The notes under the pieces are model-generated. The model was not told the origin of the DNA and did no database searches. It was given only the letters and a program-made list of their open reading frames with translations. Positions 10,592 through 23,221 of a stretch of DNA of 64,000 bases are shown here, in pieces. This DNA comes from Carnegiea gigantea (Eukaryota > Streptophyta > Magnoliopsida > Caryophyllales > Cactaceae), in contig JAKOGI010000418.1 in NCBI GenBank assembly GCA_029747015.1, positions 352,501 to 416,500 on the forward strand, in the 5' to 3' direction. Every line of letters begins with the position of its first letter. Position 1 is the first letter of the stretch. Position numbers and translations under genes: made by a program.

Positions 10592-11800
10592 TGATTGGCT
10601 CTACAAGTGCGTGGTTTTTGTTGCGTAAAATCAAGTGTCATCCTATAAGAGTCAAGGAAATCTACCAAGTTTTGTCCCTTTCAAGATGTTAAGAGGGATT
10701 CAAATTTTGAGGATTACTTGATCCAATTTAATAAGCAAGGTTTTAAATAATAAGGGGAAATCTATTAACCAATAACATCTATGGATTTGTTTGACCTAAC
10801 AATGAATCAAAGGTCAACAATTAACGAAAATTCTAAAGTTTCTTTCGAAATAAAGAGAATTACTTAAACAAAACCAATTAAAATGTCCCAAGGGCTGTCA
10901 ACTTAGTCAAAATTATAGATCTAAAAGTGTCTCTTTGACCTCTTAACATGCAATTCCCTCTCAGTTAATTATGAAATCTAGCTTAGGCTTGATAATCCAA
11001 TAACGAATTTTACCCATCTCAAGTTAATGTAAGTGATCCTAGCTAAAAATCACCCACAAGGCAATCAAACACCATGACTACATTGAGCCAATTAAAAAAC
11101 AAGATCAACCATAAGAGTTCATTAACTAAAAATTCAACATAATTATTTGGTTTGTAAATCCCTGTATTAGGGAAAATTATTCACATATGATTAAACTAAC
11201 AAGCTCAAAAGAGTCTACTAAAATGAATCAAACTAGTCTAGCAAGGGTTCAAAATAAAAAGGGGAGAGAAAGAAATGCTAATCAAATGGTGCTCTTTTAG
11301 GGATCTTTCAATCTCAAAGGCCTTCTAACTTGCAAATGTCATATTCTTCAGTCTCTCTTTCATTCTAATGTGAAGATGTTAGTGGATTGAGATATAATGG
11401 ATTAGATGGGATGAATCATCAACTACTCAAGATACATCTCTAAATAGCAAAAATCCTAAGTTTTAGCCACAAACAATGAGGAAAACGAAAAGGCTTGACA
11501 AAACAGGGCCACTATGGGCAGACTGTACTAGACATTGCCTCGTTCCCTTATTTGGTAGTTCAGGGCCATGAGCAAGGAAACAACGCGGTGTTTGTGAGGG
11601 AGCTTGTGAATGCTAATTAATAGCACACTTCAAGGTATATTGGGAAAACAAGGGCTATAAAATTAACAGCAAAACTTAGCAAACTCCAAATGTCCAAGAG
11701 TTAAATAGATTGGGGGGTAAAACCTAATTACTATAATGCATTTTCCCCTCATACTATTAGTAAGCGGCTCTAAAATTTTACATATTATGAGCACTTATCA
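10592..11800 (-). mobile_element. Probable Athila-type LTR with polypurine tract
   Basis: On the minus strand the run AAGCATAGGGGAGTT at 11801-11815 is followed by TGATAAGTGC, which closely matches the polypurine tract and 3' LTR start of the third Athila element (63405-63430, AAGCATGGGAGAGTTTGATA). Upstream on the minus strand, GGGACAAGCAATAGTTTAAG also matches 63390-63405. The lower edge near 10592 is set by a block resembling the Athila LTR end (CACGCACTTG). No second LTR was found, so this is the 3' end of a broken element with interior residue at 11801-12584. Confidence 0.45.
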
Positions 11801-12584
11801 AACTCCCCTATGCTTAAACTATTGCTTGTCCCTAACCAATAATAAGACTCAAAAATGAAAAGAAAAATGAAAAAAGGAGTGTTTATGTATAATAACCTCA
11901 GGTGAGGCATTAGCAGTAACTTTAATGGCAAGATTGACCCAAAGTTGGCCTAAAGGTGATCAAACACTTAACCTCATGGATTAGAGTATGAAGTTTTTGC
12001 AAAAATGTTGAAGACCTGGAGACACATAAATATGTCCTTATATCATAGACCGAACAAATATTGCATACTATATGCACTGATGGTCGGATAACGATATTTA
12101 CTTAATTCATTAGTGGTAGATTACTTTATTTTAGGCTTCCAAAATGTCCTATACCCTATAAAAATGCATTTCAAAATAAAGATTTTCCAAAAACATTTTA
12201 AATGTTTCAAAAGGTTTATGAAATGGCCAAATAAGGGGCAGGAGATTCGACAACTAACAACCATTCATACATCATGTCATAACCTCACTTTTGGGTTAAA
12301 CATAATTAAGTTACATCACCGCATTCCTCATTGAAAGAAATTTCCAAAGACATATTATAAGCTTAAATTTGATAACCAAAGGAGGAGATAGCGCAAGATA
12401 GTGAGATGTGTGTAGAAATTGATGCCTCCTCACTTTCGGGCCCATAACTCCAAATTATTTAGTAGCCTTAAAACTTGATTAACTAGAAACTACATTCAAT
12501 AAGCTCTTCAACAAAAAAGAATTGATTTAAAGAATGATCAAACCGAAACGTTATGACCAAAACCAAATGACTCAAGAAAACTAT
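11801..12584 (-). other. Residual 3' interior of the broken Athila-type element
   Basis: Lies on the interior side of the polypurine tract at 11801-11815. No coding similarity is recognised; open frames are short. By position it would be the 3' untranslated part of the element, cut off by the Tat-type LTR at about 12585. Confidence 0.3.
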
Positions 12585-12770
12585 TGTTGGACCCAGCAAC
12601 AAATAGCTAGGCACTAGCGGCAGGCTGCTAGATCTCAGTAACACTTTGGTTTGCCACCAGGTTGGTGTGTTACTTAAAGACTTTTTGCATGAATATCTTT
12701 CACCAACTTTGCCATCAGCCTTATGCTTTTTCTATAAACCCTATAAGGAGTTTCTCCTTCTCTTGGCCAC

Positions 12771-12778
12771 TATATAAG
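12771..12778 (+). promoter_or_regulatory. LTR TATA box
   Basis: CCACTATATAAGAAGGGC is a good plant TATA box. About 30 bases downstream begins a C/T-rich leader, as expected for the U3/R boundary of an LTR promoter. Prediction only. Confidence 0.45.
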
Positions 12779-12867
12779 AAGGGCACCCATCCCATTTGGA
12801 AACACATTAACCACATCTTTTTTTCTTCTCTCTCATTAGAGGGATTGCCCTTCCTCTAGCATCCTTC

Positions 12868-12890
12868 TCTCTCTCTCTAGAGAGAGAGGG
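12868..12890. repeat. CT/GA inverted microsatellite
   Basis: TCTCTCTCTCTC followed at once by AGAGAGAGAG forms a short perfect inverted repeat in the leader region of the LTR. Confidence 0.7.
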
Positions 12891-13689
12891 TTCTTTCTCT
12901 AGACAATTTTCTTTATTAACAAGATAGTCAATCTTTAGTGATTACCTCTCTTTCTCCAACTTTCCTATATACCAAAAGTCTTTTAAAATAATTTCTTAAA
13001 AATACAAAAAGTTCTTTATTCACCTTTCTACAAAATCTTTTAGGGCGAGGTTTCAACCATCCAAACACTTGATTTAGAGTCCGAAGGATCCCCAAATACT
13101 AGTGTTAGCAAACCAGCTCGAGGTGAATCTTGAGGACTAAACAAAGACAATAAATTTTGACTATCATGTTGTATTTGATCCAACTTAATTGCTTTCTTTT
13201 TGTAGATACTGATTTATAACACTATGTAATTAATCAAAGTGGCCATAAAGATTACCGCTTTTCAATTCTTTTATTCTCTTGCAATTAATAGGTAAATATA
13301 ACCAAACCCAACAGATCACCCATAGAGTTCGTGTATTTGATGCTTAATCACTAAGCAAAATCAAGAACTTTATGAAACTTGACATTACATAGGTTTATTT
13401 AGAATTCAATATTCTCTTTTATAACCTTAGTAGAAGCCGTAATTGAATGAGTGACATTGGTGGGTGGATTAATGTCCCTATAACCAGTTGTGCCTTCATT
13501 TTGGATCCACCTCTTGGTTGGTAACCTCATAGTTGTGGAGAATGTTAAAGGTTTTCATATTTTTCTAAAAATATAGTGGCCACTTTACTCGATATTATGA
13601 ACCTCAGACTTTCTTAAAATAAACCTGAAAAACACAATCGCCTATACCTGGAGAGCAGGACTAAGGTCCCAAATCATGGTGCTTTTAGT

Positions 13690-13708
13690 TGGCGACTCCA
13701 CTGGGGAT
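13690..13708 (+). other. Primer-binding site, tRNA-Arg-like
   Basis: TGGCGACTCCACTGGGGAT immediately follows the LTR. This motif is the usual primer site of plant Tat/Ogre-type gypsy elements, assigned to a tRNA-Arg. It fixes the LTR as a 5' LTR on the plus strand. Confidence 0.6.
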
Positions 13709-14861
13709 ATTTAGGAGGGTGAAACTGGAAAGGGTTAGAATTGCACAGTGATTTCTAAAAACATTCAAATGAAAATTTTTATTCGGTTTATTTAGCTATT
13801 TTGTTTTGCATTGAAGGTTTGATCAATATCATAAAAAGGCATAGTCCTTTTCACCAATTGTAAATTCATCTAAGCTCGTCCATACTAAGGAGGAAGACCA
13901 TGTCATAGGGAATAAGCCCCCGTTTAACCAAAACCCTAAGCCACAGTTAACACTCTTCAAACCTGTAACCTATTCATAGGAAACCTCATGCGTGTGCTTG
14001 GTGCATATTATGAACACTTGTAGCGCATTATTACTTGCTACTTATGTAACCCATGTACATGTTTGTAATATTTCGTATCCATAATCCCTATATTCATATT
14101 AGACAATATAGGACACCTTGTATATAGGGTTAGGCTTGTATTAAAAAAAGAAATAAACTGCATGAAAAAAAATTCATGCATTTATAATAGGTCATCTAGG
14201 GAACTTTAAATATATAGGCTTACAAAAAATTTTAAAATAAAAATAAAATAACAAAATATAAAGAAAGCGTGGAAAGAATGAAAATAATTACAGAAAAATG
14301 ATCTAAATGGCTAATCTCTAAGTGCCACTTAGCGGCCTACCTCTAGGTCTTAGTGGCATGCAATTAGGTCAGGTTCCTACAATGACCTCTTCTTTTGACT
14401 CCTAATTGTAAATTCCTAGTTCTACACCAAGCTATGTCAGAAAAGGAAAAAGAACAATATATATCATGAGTCACAGTCCATATATGCATTTAGGGTAGCC
14501 CATCATTCACATGCTACACCATATTGAATAACTATTCATCTCACATAGTCCATCATACATAAACCATGCATTGCTACCTCATCATACATCCATTATACTT
14601 AACCAAGGTTTTTATCCTACCCATATAGGGCTAATTCATGAGTCCATCAAGCATGTATCTTAGTCAATGTACTCGTCACATGTATAGTGTATATACTATG
14701 GTCTATCTTGCATACAATCCCAAGCCTATTCCATAAGCCCATCCACCAGAGTGTCGACTTAATATGAGACAATCCATTACCACCAATAGGACCCTATCTA
14801 TCCTAGCCCACTTAAAATGACCCTGATTACATACGTCTCATCTTATATCGTTGAAGTCCTC

Positions 14862-14955
14862 ATAAATATTATAAAGGAACATTAGGCATGATTCGACCTA
14901 GAATCCTCATACATATTATAAATGAAGATTAGGCTTAGTTCAGCCTAGAGTTAAT
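14862..14955 (+). repeat. Tandem duplication, about 47 bp
   Basis: Two adjacent imperfect copies, each running from CCTCATA and ATATTATAAA through GATTAGGC-like words to CCTAGA. Confidence 0.55.
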
Positions 14956-15859
14956 CCATTGGTTTGCATCCCCAAACTAAAGTCAAGCACAACCCATCAT
15001 ACTGTCATAGCTAATACCAAGCCCTTATCACTTGAAGTCATAGGCTAGAACAATAATTCCTCACATACAAACTTTAGCCCATATTCTAACCTATACAGTC
15101 TTTACATTTGTCTCAAAACTGAGGGTCATCATCACCATTATCTAGGGCCACCATCTATAACCTTGACTCTTAATCCTACCTTAGCCATTTGCTTATACTT
15201 TAACCTCATCTACCCTCCATCTACAACATCGTCCACTCATTCTTCCCTCAATCCTTGGCCGGGGACTTAACCACACCCATCCACAATCATGGCTAAGCCT
15301 TTATCCACAACCACGTCTATGCCTTCATGTTTCCCTTAACCTTTGACCTATGAGCCTTACCTTAGACATCTTACGAATCCAATCCTCTAACCCAAGTGAT
15401 CAACCTTGGCTATCCCATATCTTTAAGTCAAATGAGGTTCCCTTCCTATCCAACTCTGCAATCTTAACTGAGAATCTCATCTTCTTGCTAGAATTGACCT
15501 CCACCTTTACAACCTATTTTCTAATCATCACCCTTGGTCTACGTTAAGATAACCAAACACTGGCAACATGAAGAGTAACTACAACCAGACACTCCAAGGG
15601 ATTAGTAGCTTTACTATCCACGTTAAGCACCAAGCAAGGGAGATACAACACTTTAGGCAAGAACCCATGCAAGTCTAACTCCAAAGGTCAAATTTAACTC
15701 TAAACCCAAGGGTTATAAGCAAGCCAAGCAGAGCTAGCTCATATAGACTCCAGTGAGAATGAAGAATTAAAATATGTACTCCACTCCAAATGACATTAAG
15801 TGAGGCTTTCAAACTACTAAAAGATCAATTCTTATAAACCTATTAAGTCTATGTTTGAT

Positions 15860-16010
15860 ATTCCACCCAAAAGAAGAAGCAAAAGATATGACCATAAGGC
15901 CTACCGTCATTGCCATCGGTGACGAGGGTATCTCACTAATAAATGTCCTTGCCTATCAAGGCAATCCAGAAAAATGAATAAAGAAGGTATAAGCTTCACA
16001 AACCCTCTTT
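15860..16010 (+). pseudogene. Possible Tat/Ogre gag zinc-knuckle remnant
   Basis: Plus-strand translation reads KAYRHCHR, a stop, then RGYLTNKCPCLSRQ. The spacing of His, Cys and Gly and the downstream basic residues resemble the zinc-binding motif that precedes protease in Tat/Ogre Gag. The first Cys and an internal position are lost. The local context (primer site 2.2 kb upstream) is right for gag. The similarity is short and the call is tentative. Confidence 0.3.
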
Positions 16011-16870
16011 AGGCTAAAAATAGTCTTTGAAAAAAAAATTAACCCTAAACTAGGATAACCTTCAAATAAACAAACTCAAGAGCCCAAATTCATCAAAGAA
16101 ACAAAGAAGCGAGGGTGCAAAAGACTTTCCTGCACACAAGAGGATCTAAAGTAAGACCACACTAGCATCATGCCAGATCTCAACTACACGTACATGAAGA
16201 CAGTGGCAACATTAACAACGTCGATATAAACGACAACTTAGGTTCTCTAATTCATTTGTATGCCTGAGTCGGGGGGTCACCCATCTCAGCCTATCCTATC
16301 ATTTATGTCCAAGCCTTGTACTTCAATTCCATAACAATAAAAGTTCCATTTTGTCCATATGTTTGTGCATACATGCTTTCCCCTCCCATTCTCCTTTTTA
16401 AATGCTTATACCTTTTGAAGAATCCAAGTTATAAAAATTATAAATAGAAAAGGGGCCCATACCAGGACAAGAAAAAAGAAGAAAAAAAATGCTAGAAATC
16501 TCTAAAAACAAGTGACTAAGAGGCCTTGCTTATTACTAGAGGCCTCCTTTGGTAACCCAATGTCTTCATCTTCACCAAATGGCCTACTTGCACCTTTAAA
16601 TGCTAACCTCACCTGAGATTAAGTTAACTAACCTGCGAAAATAGGAATTAAAATGTATAGTGCATGATGCCTGAATCATACAACAAGCAATATAGCTAGT
16701 AAATGAGGATCTAAGTTTGAAATTGAATAAGAGGTAATAGTGCCTATGCATTATTTTAAGGAACTTGAGCAATGGCCTAAGCAGTACTTCATTACGTGAT
16801 GCCTTGACTGACGAGATCGGAAGTCACCGGTTGGATGGCTTATCTCAATAGAGACATAACAATAGAATCA

Positions 16871-16965
16871 TATTACGAAGAAAAGAAAAAAAGGAAAAGA
16901 GATACAAGCAAAACCAAAAGGAAATGAAAAGGACAAACAAGAAAAAAGGGAAAAAGAAGGGGGAC
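16871..16965 (+). repeat. Purine-rich tract
   Basis: A run of nearly pure A and G, mostly AAAAG and GGAAA words. A similar purine-rich block lies at 28020-28105 in the interior of the neighbouring Tat-like element, suggesting a shared structural part. Confidence 0.6.
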
Positions 16966-17713
16966 AATGCATTTGTTTTACAACATAAAGGATGTAGTAC
17001 CACCTAACTTATCTTTTAAAGTAAACGATCAAATGAAAAAGAAATAAAGCAAAACAAGAGATATTGTTTAGATTCACACATATATACTAGGTTAAATGTA
17101 CAAGTTAAATCGTGAGCCTTCATGCCATTTTCCCTTCATTTGATAACCTAAACTCATAGCCATACCACAAAAAACCATATAAGAGGTGAAATTCTCGATA
17201 TACAGGTAGCAACTCCTAGGTACGATCATCTTTTGCAAGCTTAAATTAAGAATCTTGGAAGATAAAATTTATAACATAACAAAACAACTTGGTTTTGAGG
17301 TTTCATGAAGTATCAACTTACTACCCTTACCTTTCTAAGATATGGACAAGAAGAAGCCTAACTTTTCGTTTACTATATACCCACATTCATCCCGAAAGAC
17401 TTTTAAGCTGGAAAACATGATCTTAAACATGGTCTTAAACATGGAATCTGCGTTTACAAACACATTTGTAGATCAAGAACAAGGGCGTAACACTCTATAT
17501 GAAATAAATTATCTTCCTCACTAAAACGGTCAACATCTTAAAGAGAAATAACTCACCATGACGCAGATCATTCAACCTTACCATTATCGCTTGATGTGTA
17601 TTTGACCACTCGCCACTATCCTTACACTAAACCTGAACTGCTTCAATCCTTATATTAGCTTCTTGAGGCTTGGACAACCTTATCATTTCTTGCCAACCTT
17701 ACATGGTTTATCT

Positions 17714-17850
17714 TTTGCATCCTTACACCTATCCCTCTAACGTAACTTGGTTAGCCTTCCACATCCTCGTATCTACCTACTCTAACCATACTTCTACCTT
17801 GTGAATCCTTGCATCTACCTCTCCAACCAAACTTAATTTGCCCTTCATCA
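17714..17850 (+). repeat. Degenerate minisatellite, about 45 bp unit
   Basis: Three imperfect units, each with a CATCCTT or ATCCTTGCATC start, a CTACCT-like middle and an AACTTGG/AACTTAAT end. Located in the 3' half of the decayed Tat-type interior. Confidence 0.35.
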
Positions 17851-18117
17851 GTATAATTTGGTCCTCCCTTAACTCTTCCTTTGCTCTTGAGAGATTTCCT
17901 AACCAATATTCTTCCCGTTAGCATAATTAATGTGTCCTTACTCTAATGGTGACATTTGACCGAATCTAGCATTTTGACTTCACCATAGTCTCATAGGAGT
18001 TTGTATTCATGCGTCACACATTAATAGTTACATGCTTGTATGCTTCACTCATACATACATTAGCACCCAAGCACCTCTAGGCTTAGTCCTTCCATCCCTT
18101 CAACCTTTATACAAACG

Positions 18118-18128
18118 AGCGCGCGCAC

Positions 18129-18161
<33 letters not shown>

Positions 18162-18209
18162 TATATATATATATACATATACACATGCATACTATACATA
18201 CATACACAC

Positions 18210-18305
<96 letters not shown>

Positions 18306-18372
18306 GTATCTGTATGTTGTATGTATGTATGTATGTTTGTATGTATGTGTGTGTGTGTGTATGTTCTGTATA

Positions 18373-18418
<46 letters not shown>

Positions 18419-18459
18419 ATGTGTGTGTGTATATGTATATGTTATGTTTGTGTGTGTGT

Positions 18460-18532
<73 letters not shown>

Positions 18533-18552
18533 CACACACATGTATATATACC

Positions 18553-18598
<46 letters not shown>

Positions 18599-18613
18599 CG
18601 TACATATATATAA
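18118..18613. repeat. Compound CA/TA/TG microsatellite
   Basis: Nearly 500 bp of alternating purine-pyrimidine DNA: GC/CA repeats, then a TA run of about 90 bp, then TATG and TG repeats, and further TA runs. Reading frames through it encode only Tyr-Ile or Thr-His repeats and are artefacts. The CA side and TG side are roughly complementary around TA centres, so large hairpins or cruciforms are possible. Confidence 0.95.
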
Positions 18614-19199
18614 ACATGCTCAAATTTATTTTGCATGCATGCTTGAGCTTTACTTGCACATATGTTGTTTGAGCTATGTACCAGCCTAAATCTAAACATT
18701 TATAATGAGGGATGACAACTTCTTTTCTCATTTAGAACATCTCTATATGAGATTTTGGGAAGAAAATCACAAAGCGAAATGCAATGGGATGGACATCCCA
18801 TCATATACTAACCTCTTATAAAAGGTACAAAACACTTGTTCACGAAATTTGATTAAGAAAGAAAGACAAAGTAAGAGCATTAACAACCTTAGACTATCTT
18901 CATTTAGCTACTCAGCCAATAGGTAACTAACCTAATATAAGAGCTTGAGACCCTATAAGCTTACTATAGATATCAATAGGGTATGGGTAAATGTTGCTAG
19001 GCATGATCTTTCTAGGACAAGTAGGAGGGGATGAGCAACAACCTTTCTTGCATTTGCCCTAGCATTTTTCAATAGTACATCATATTTCTAACCTTCCCTT
19101 TCCCTACATGCAAATATTTTCAAATTCTCATACACATATTCTCAGTCCCTCCAGTTTCACCTTTTACCATCAAGCTAGAAGACCTGAGGTCGGTTTGAT

Positions 19200-19415
19200 A
19201 GCCTCATAATTCTTTACCTTCACTAGTTCCTCCCTTCCCCATTGGGTCATAAGCCCAAGAGCGAGTTCAGCAGCCTCAAAGTTCTCTACGTTTACTAGTT
19301 TCACCTCTTTCTTGATGGGTTGGAAGGCCAAGACTGGGTTCAATAGCCTCAAAATTCTCTAGCATCACCAGTTTTATTGGGTTGGAAGGCCCAAGGGGGC
19401 TCAAAATTCTGTAGT
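19200..19415 (+). repeat. Minisatellite, 72-73 bp unit
   Basis: Units begin AGCCTCA at 19200, 19272 and 19345, with a shortened copy starting near 19400. Each contains TTCTCTA or TTCTTTA, ACTAGTT or ACCAGTT, and GGGTTGGAAGGCC or its variant GGGTCATAAGCC. The third unit is truncated to about 55 bp. Confidence 0.68.
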
Positions 19416-19563
19416 AAAATTCTTCAAAAACTTACCTTCGTCCTCGAGGTGGGCCATAATGACTCCAGTAGAATTCTCTTCATCTTAAAATTAATCAGAC
19501 CTATCATCATGTGCATTCTCTTGTGTCATTACTTGACATTGTATATATATTCATCCCTACATG

Positions 19564-19870
19564 CCTTGAATAAATAGATTGTTCGCATACATCTTGCCTT
19601 ATAATTGTAATCATTCCACACTAACAACATAAGTTGTTTACATACATTATTGCCTAATATCTATATTCTTCTAAATGCTTTAGTTAAATAGGACATTTGC
19701 ATACACGTTTGCCTGACATTTGCATTCATTGCTAAACACCTTAGCTAAAGACATTGGCATAAATACTACCCGATATCACATGTATAATTGTTTCTAAATA
19801 CTTTACTGAAATAGGTGGTTACATACATCTTTTCTGGCGTTATGTTTGCATTGATTCCCAAATACTTTGG
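19564..19870 (+). repeat. Degenerate minisatellite, about 61 bp unit
   Basis: Five to six imperfect units starting near 19564, 19622, 19678, 19740, 19801 and 19865. Typical parts are CTTTAGTTAAATAGG, CATACA, TTGCCT and a TTTGCATT-like block. The array ends about 75 bp before the Tat-like LTR at 19947. Confidence 0.52.
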
Positions 19871-19946
19871 ACATGTGGATCACACATGCCATACTTGTTG
19901 TATACATTCATAAATATCGCATCATATATGTGTAGCCACCTAAAAG

Positions 19947-21411
19947 TGTTTCATTTTTTTTAATGGATGATGATGAAACTTATGCCCCTACCTATATATT
20001 TGATGGCCTAGTAGGAATAAAACCTTTAACTAGCTCCTAAAATAATTGTTAGACATTTGATGTGCAAATGGGTGAAGCCTAGGCCAACTACAATACTAGT
20101 CCATAACCTAGCATGGTTCTGACCCAAACCACCCGGGAGAAGGTTCGATTTCTTGGGGGCTAGCTAAAATTAGGCCAAGTTTCGGTGTGTCGTTCTCCAT
20201 ATCCAAAACACATTTGGTATGATAAAATTTTATCCTATGAGATCTGACTAATTAGATAAATTTTGCTACGTGAAAATTCATCTTTTTTTTATGTTTTTAA
20301 ATTTCGCTTGGTTTATCCTTTATATGTTATAAAAAGAGAGCCTTCTCCAATTATTGAACATACCTAAAATTTGAGACGAAAGACACAGAATATCATTCAA
20401 GAGAGGTACTAGAGAGAAACACAAAATATAGGAGTGGACAATACGTTGTTGAACTCCTGCCAGGTTCCTTGAATAGATTAGATAAGTTAACTTGAGGGAA
20501 CTAACCCAAATTCCATCTTCTTTTCTCCCTCTTTTTCCTTATTTAAATTTTGTACTTGTTTTTGGAAAGATGTAAATTTGGTAATAAAGTTAGCCCCCAC
20601 CCATTGTAACTATTTAATTCTAATTTTTTTCCTTCTCTTTGTGCTTGACTTTGTATTTAGACATTGTTGATTGATTTGTCAACTCCTAATATGCTGTATC
20701 TTTTTCTTCTATTAGTGTGAATTAGTTCTAATTTTATATTTTGATTAGCAGAGGTTGTCAGTGATGTCGTGCAATACTGTTATATTTTTCATCATAGTAT
20801 CATACCTTTGCCCTTAAATCTTGGTCTTTAGTTAATCTTGGTCTTTAGTTTAAATTTATGGAGTTAGATGTTCCCAATTTAGGGATATTCGGGGTCCTTC
20901 GAAAAACTTTTTAAAATGAACCTATTATCCTTTTTGGTGTTCTTTTTCGGTTTATGGTTTGATTTAAAGAACAAATGTAGTTTTGTAAGTTTTCCTAAAA
21001 CCTCATTGGCAACTCTACGCTAATTGTTTCTTTTGAATTACTTTTCTTTGGGGTATAATTCTTAGGATTAGGACAAAATGAGAATGGGTCCCCAGATGCA
21101 AGCTAAGATCACTGATCCATACAAGTCGTAACTATTTGGGCTAGAGAGCTAGGTTGTGCTTTGGCCCAAAGAACCTAGACTGGTTCCTTGGGTTAAGGCC
21201 ATTATCCAAGTTCCTAACCCAAACATTGTCTTCTATAGTTTGCATCAAGACGTGGGATAGGTTCCTGGCCTAGTTCTCAGGATGCCCAAGTTCAAAGTGT
21301 TCTACCACAGTTTTTTTTTTACCGCAATTAGATTAAAACCCAAACAATGCCAACCAATAAGTCTAGCCATTCGTGGATGACCTCACTCGAGTTCTAGGGC
21401 ATGGTCATTAT
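19947..21411 (+). repeat. Left Tat-like LTR
   Basis: Starts TGTTTCATTTTTTTTAATGG and ends just before the primer site at 21414. A TATA-like TGTTATAAAAAGAG lies near 20327. A 17-bp tandem duplication (CTTGGTCTTTAGTTAAT) occurs at about 20819. Confidence 0.6.
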
Positions 21412-21413
21412 GG

Positions 21414-21431
21414 TGGCAACTCCACCGAGGA
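21414..21431 (+). other. Primer-binding site, tRNA-Arg-like, decayed
   Basis: TGGCAACTCCACCGAGGA differs from the intact site at 13690 by a few transitions. It marks the left LTR as a 5' LTR. Confidence 0.55.
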
Positions 21432-21980
21432 TTTTTTTTTCAGAGCGCAAGATTTGAAAATCAAAATGGGAAGTTATGTTTAATTACGTTTGCATTGGAC
21501 ATCTTGCATCATAGGTGTTGCCTTGATTGCACTAATAATACCTTTAGGTTTAACCCTATTATTGCCTTCTTGGTAAATAGGTAGTCGTTCGGTCAGTTCA
21601 TTAGACTTTCAACTGAGCAGATAACTATTTTACTCACTCATGGCATGCTTTCCTTAATTAGCATGACATATAAGAAAACAACTAGATGTTCTAGTCTTAC
21701 AGTGCATGCTATGGACGATGAAGTATTTAGGTCACGAGAGGATTGTTTTAAACCTTATTTGAACCACTTATAACTTAGGATAAAGTTGGAATTCAGGGGC
21801 ATGCATGATTCCGTGAATGCTTAGAGCTCTAGTGGACTATCTAAAACTGACATATGCATAAAGACCCATGTATTGATGCTTTTGAGTTTATGAAGTCACC
21901 ATTGAGTCTAAGTGCCAAGGTTTAGGAAGATGTTAGTTTACCCAAGTTCAACTATTTTTCTTTTGTATTAAGATAGAACC

Positions 21981-23098
21981 TGATAAACCTCTACTTTGAT
22001 CTTATTTTGCCCCCTTGTTTGACCCTTTTCCTTTTATTTCTATGTTGGATCTTGATGAGAACAGTCAAATGTGCTTTCTTTCATTGATATTATGTTTATA
22101 AAAGTGGTTTTCCTATTCTTAGGAAGTGTTGCCAAGAAAATGAGGAATTCACAAGTGTTAATGGAAAGGAAAGCCATGGGGATGATTTTTAAGGAAGAAA
22201 AGAGGTTGATGAAGTTTTGATGGCCAAAAGAGCAAGATTGAAGAGCCCAAGAAAATGCACAGCCGGCCGTGCACTAAAGCATAACTGTGCATAAACCTAC
22301 AGATTTTAATTCTATTTCTCGAAGCAGTGCATGACCGTGTCGTCTACCAGTTTCAAAAGTGCACATGTGGTTGTGCATGGATGCATGGCCGTGCATTTTC
22401 TCATTTTTCATGGTATTTAAGTAGATTGCGGAATTTATTGAGGGAACTTTTGGCTAGGTCTTTTATGCCTCAGCTAGTTTATATAATCCACTTCTAAACC
22501 CCATCAAGGGCAGAATAACTTAGTCTAGATTAGTGTACACCATGTGAACAATTGTGGATTTTGCATTCCAGAGTAAGTTCCTCTTCTCTTACTCTCTTTA
22601 ATTTTATACTTTTCAGTTTGTTTGCTACTTTAATTGTTCATTGTTATGCTTGTGTTTTTATGTTTATTATTTGTAATTAAAGTTGTGTTCTTTTGTTATG
22701 GTTAGTTATTGAGATGATAAATGATCTTGTTTAAGCCTTAACCTCCTATGTTTTGGGACAATTGACTTGTGCTTAAATGTGAGGTCGATTGTTTAGTGTG
22801 GGTAAGGAAGATAGCTAATGTTTTGATAGCGTAATTATTCATCTCTGACAGCTACCATAGCTTGGAAAGGTTAGGGTTTGAATCAATTAGTTAGTTATTC
22901 TTATGTTTAATTGTAATCAAAGTCCTTTTTGTTTGGATTAGTAGTTTAGTTCCTCTTTCTATCACCTTTTTGATTCTATATTGATACGTTTGAGTTAGCT
23001 TTGGTACTTGAAAACACAACTTCTTATAGATACGACCCATACTCGCCAGTTGCTAGCTATAGCTATACCGTACACTTGCTGTAAAATTTAGCTCAACA
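21981..23098 (+). repeat. 5' LTR of the tRNA-Asp element
   Basis: Starts TGATAAACCTCTAC and ends GCTCAACA. It contains a palindrome-rich GTGCA/CGTGC block at 22255-22405 that is also present in the 3' LTR. Confidence 0.7.
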
Positions 23099-23104
23099 GG
23101 TTTT

Positions 23105-23125
23105 TGGAGCTGTTATTGGGGAATT
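23105..23125 (+). other. Primer-binding site, tRNA-Asp type, decayed
   Basis: TGGAGCTGTTATTGGGGAATT follows the LTR end after six bases. It is a decayed form of the tRNA-Asp complement seen in Athila-like elements (compare 54962). Confidence 0.55.
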
Positions 23126-23221
23126 GGTGATTTTCAATATCAAAACTCATTTTCATATTCAAGACTAGTCTTTATTTTAAAAAAATTTAAAAAATAAAAA
23201 TTTTAAAAAAATGCCATTTTT

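Larger units (their letters stand above)
12585..13680 (+). repeat. Tat/Ogre-type LTR (no partner found)
   Basis: Starts TGTTGGACCC and runs to about 13676-13689, just before a primer site. It contains a TATA box in a U3-like setting (12771), a pyrimidine-rich leader with a CT microsatellite and a U5-like tail. It shows no similarity to the LTR pair at 19947 and 41290 apart from the last few bases before the primer site, so it is another family. Its 3' partner is not in the window. The end point is uncertain by about 13 bases. Confidence 0.45.
13709..19946 (+). other. Decayed Tat/Ogre-type interior
   Basis: Six kilobases downstream of the tRNA-Arg-like primer site with no long open frame. Landmarks fit a Tat/Ogre interior: a possible gag zinc-knuckle remnant near 15890, a long purine-rich tract at 16870-16965, and minisatellites with a long microsatellite toward the 3' end, where Tat/Ogre elements are known to carry tandem repeats in a hypervariable 3' untranslated region. 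Reverse transcriptase and integrase motifs were not found. The assignment rests on order of landmarks. Confidence 0.4.

Noticed and set aside
14280..15560. CRISPR-like or regular repeat array
   Set aside because: Similar short words recur (CATCATAC, CCATCC) but without regular spacing or a conserved repeat; this is plant DNA with low-complexity bias.
18032..18699. Long open frames on both strands with Tyr-Ile and Thr-His repeats
   Set aside because: They read through a CA/TA/TG microsatellite; stop-free by composition, with no protein similarity.
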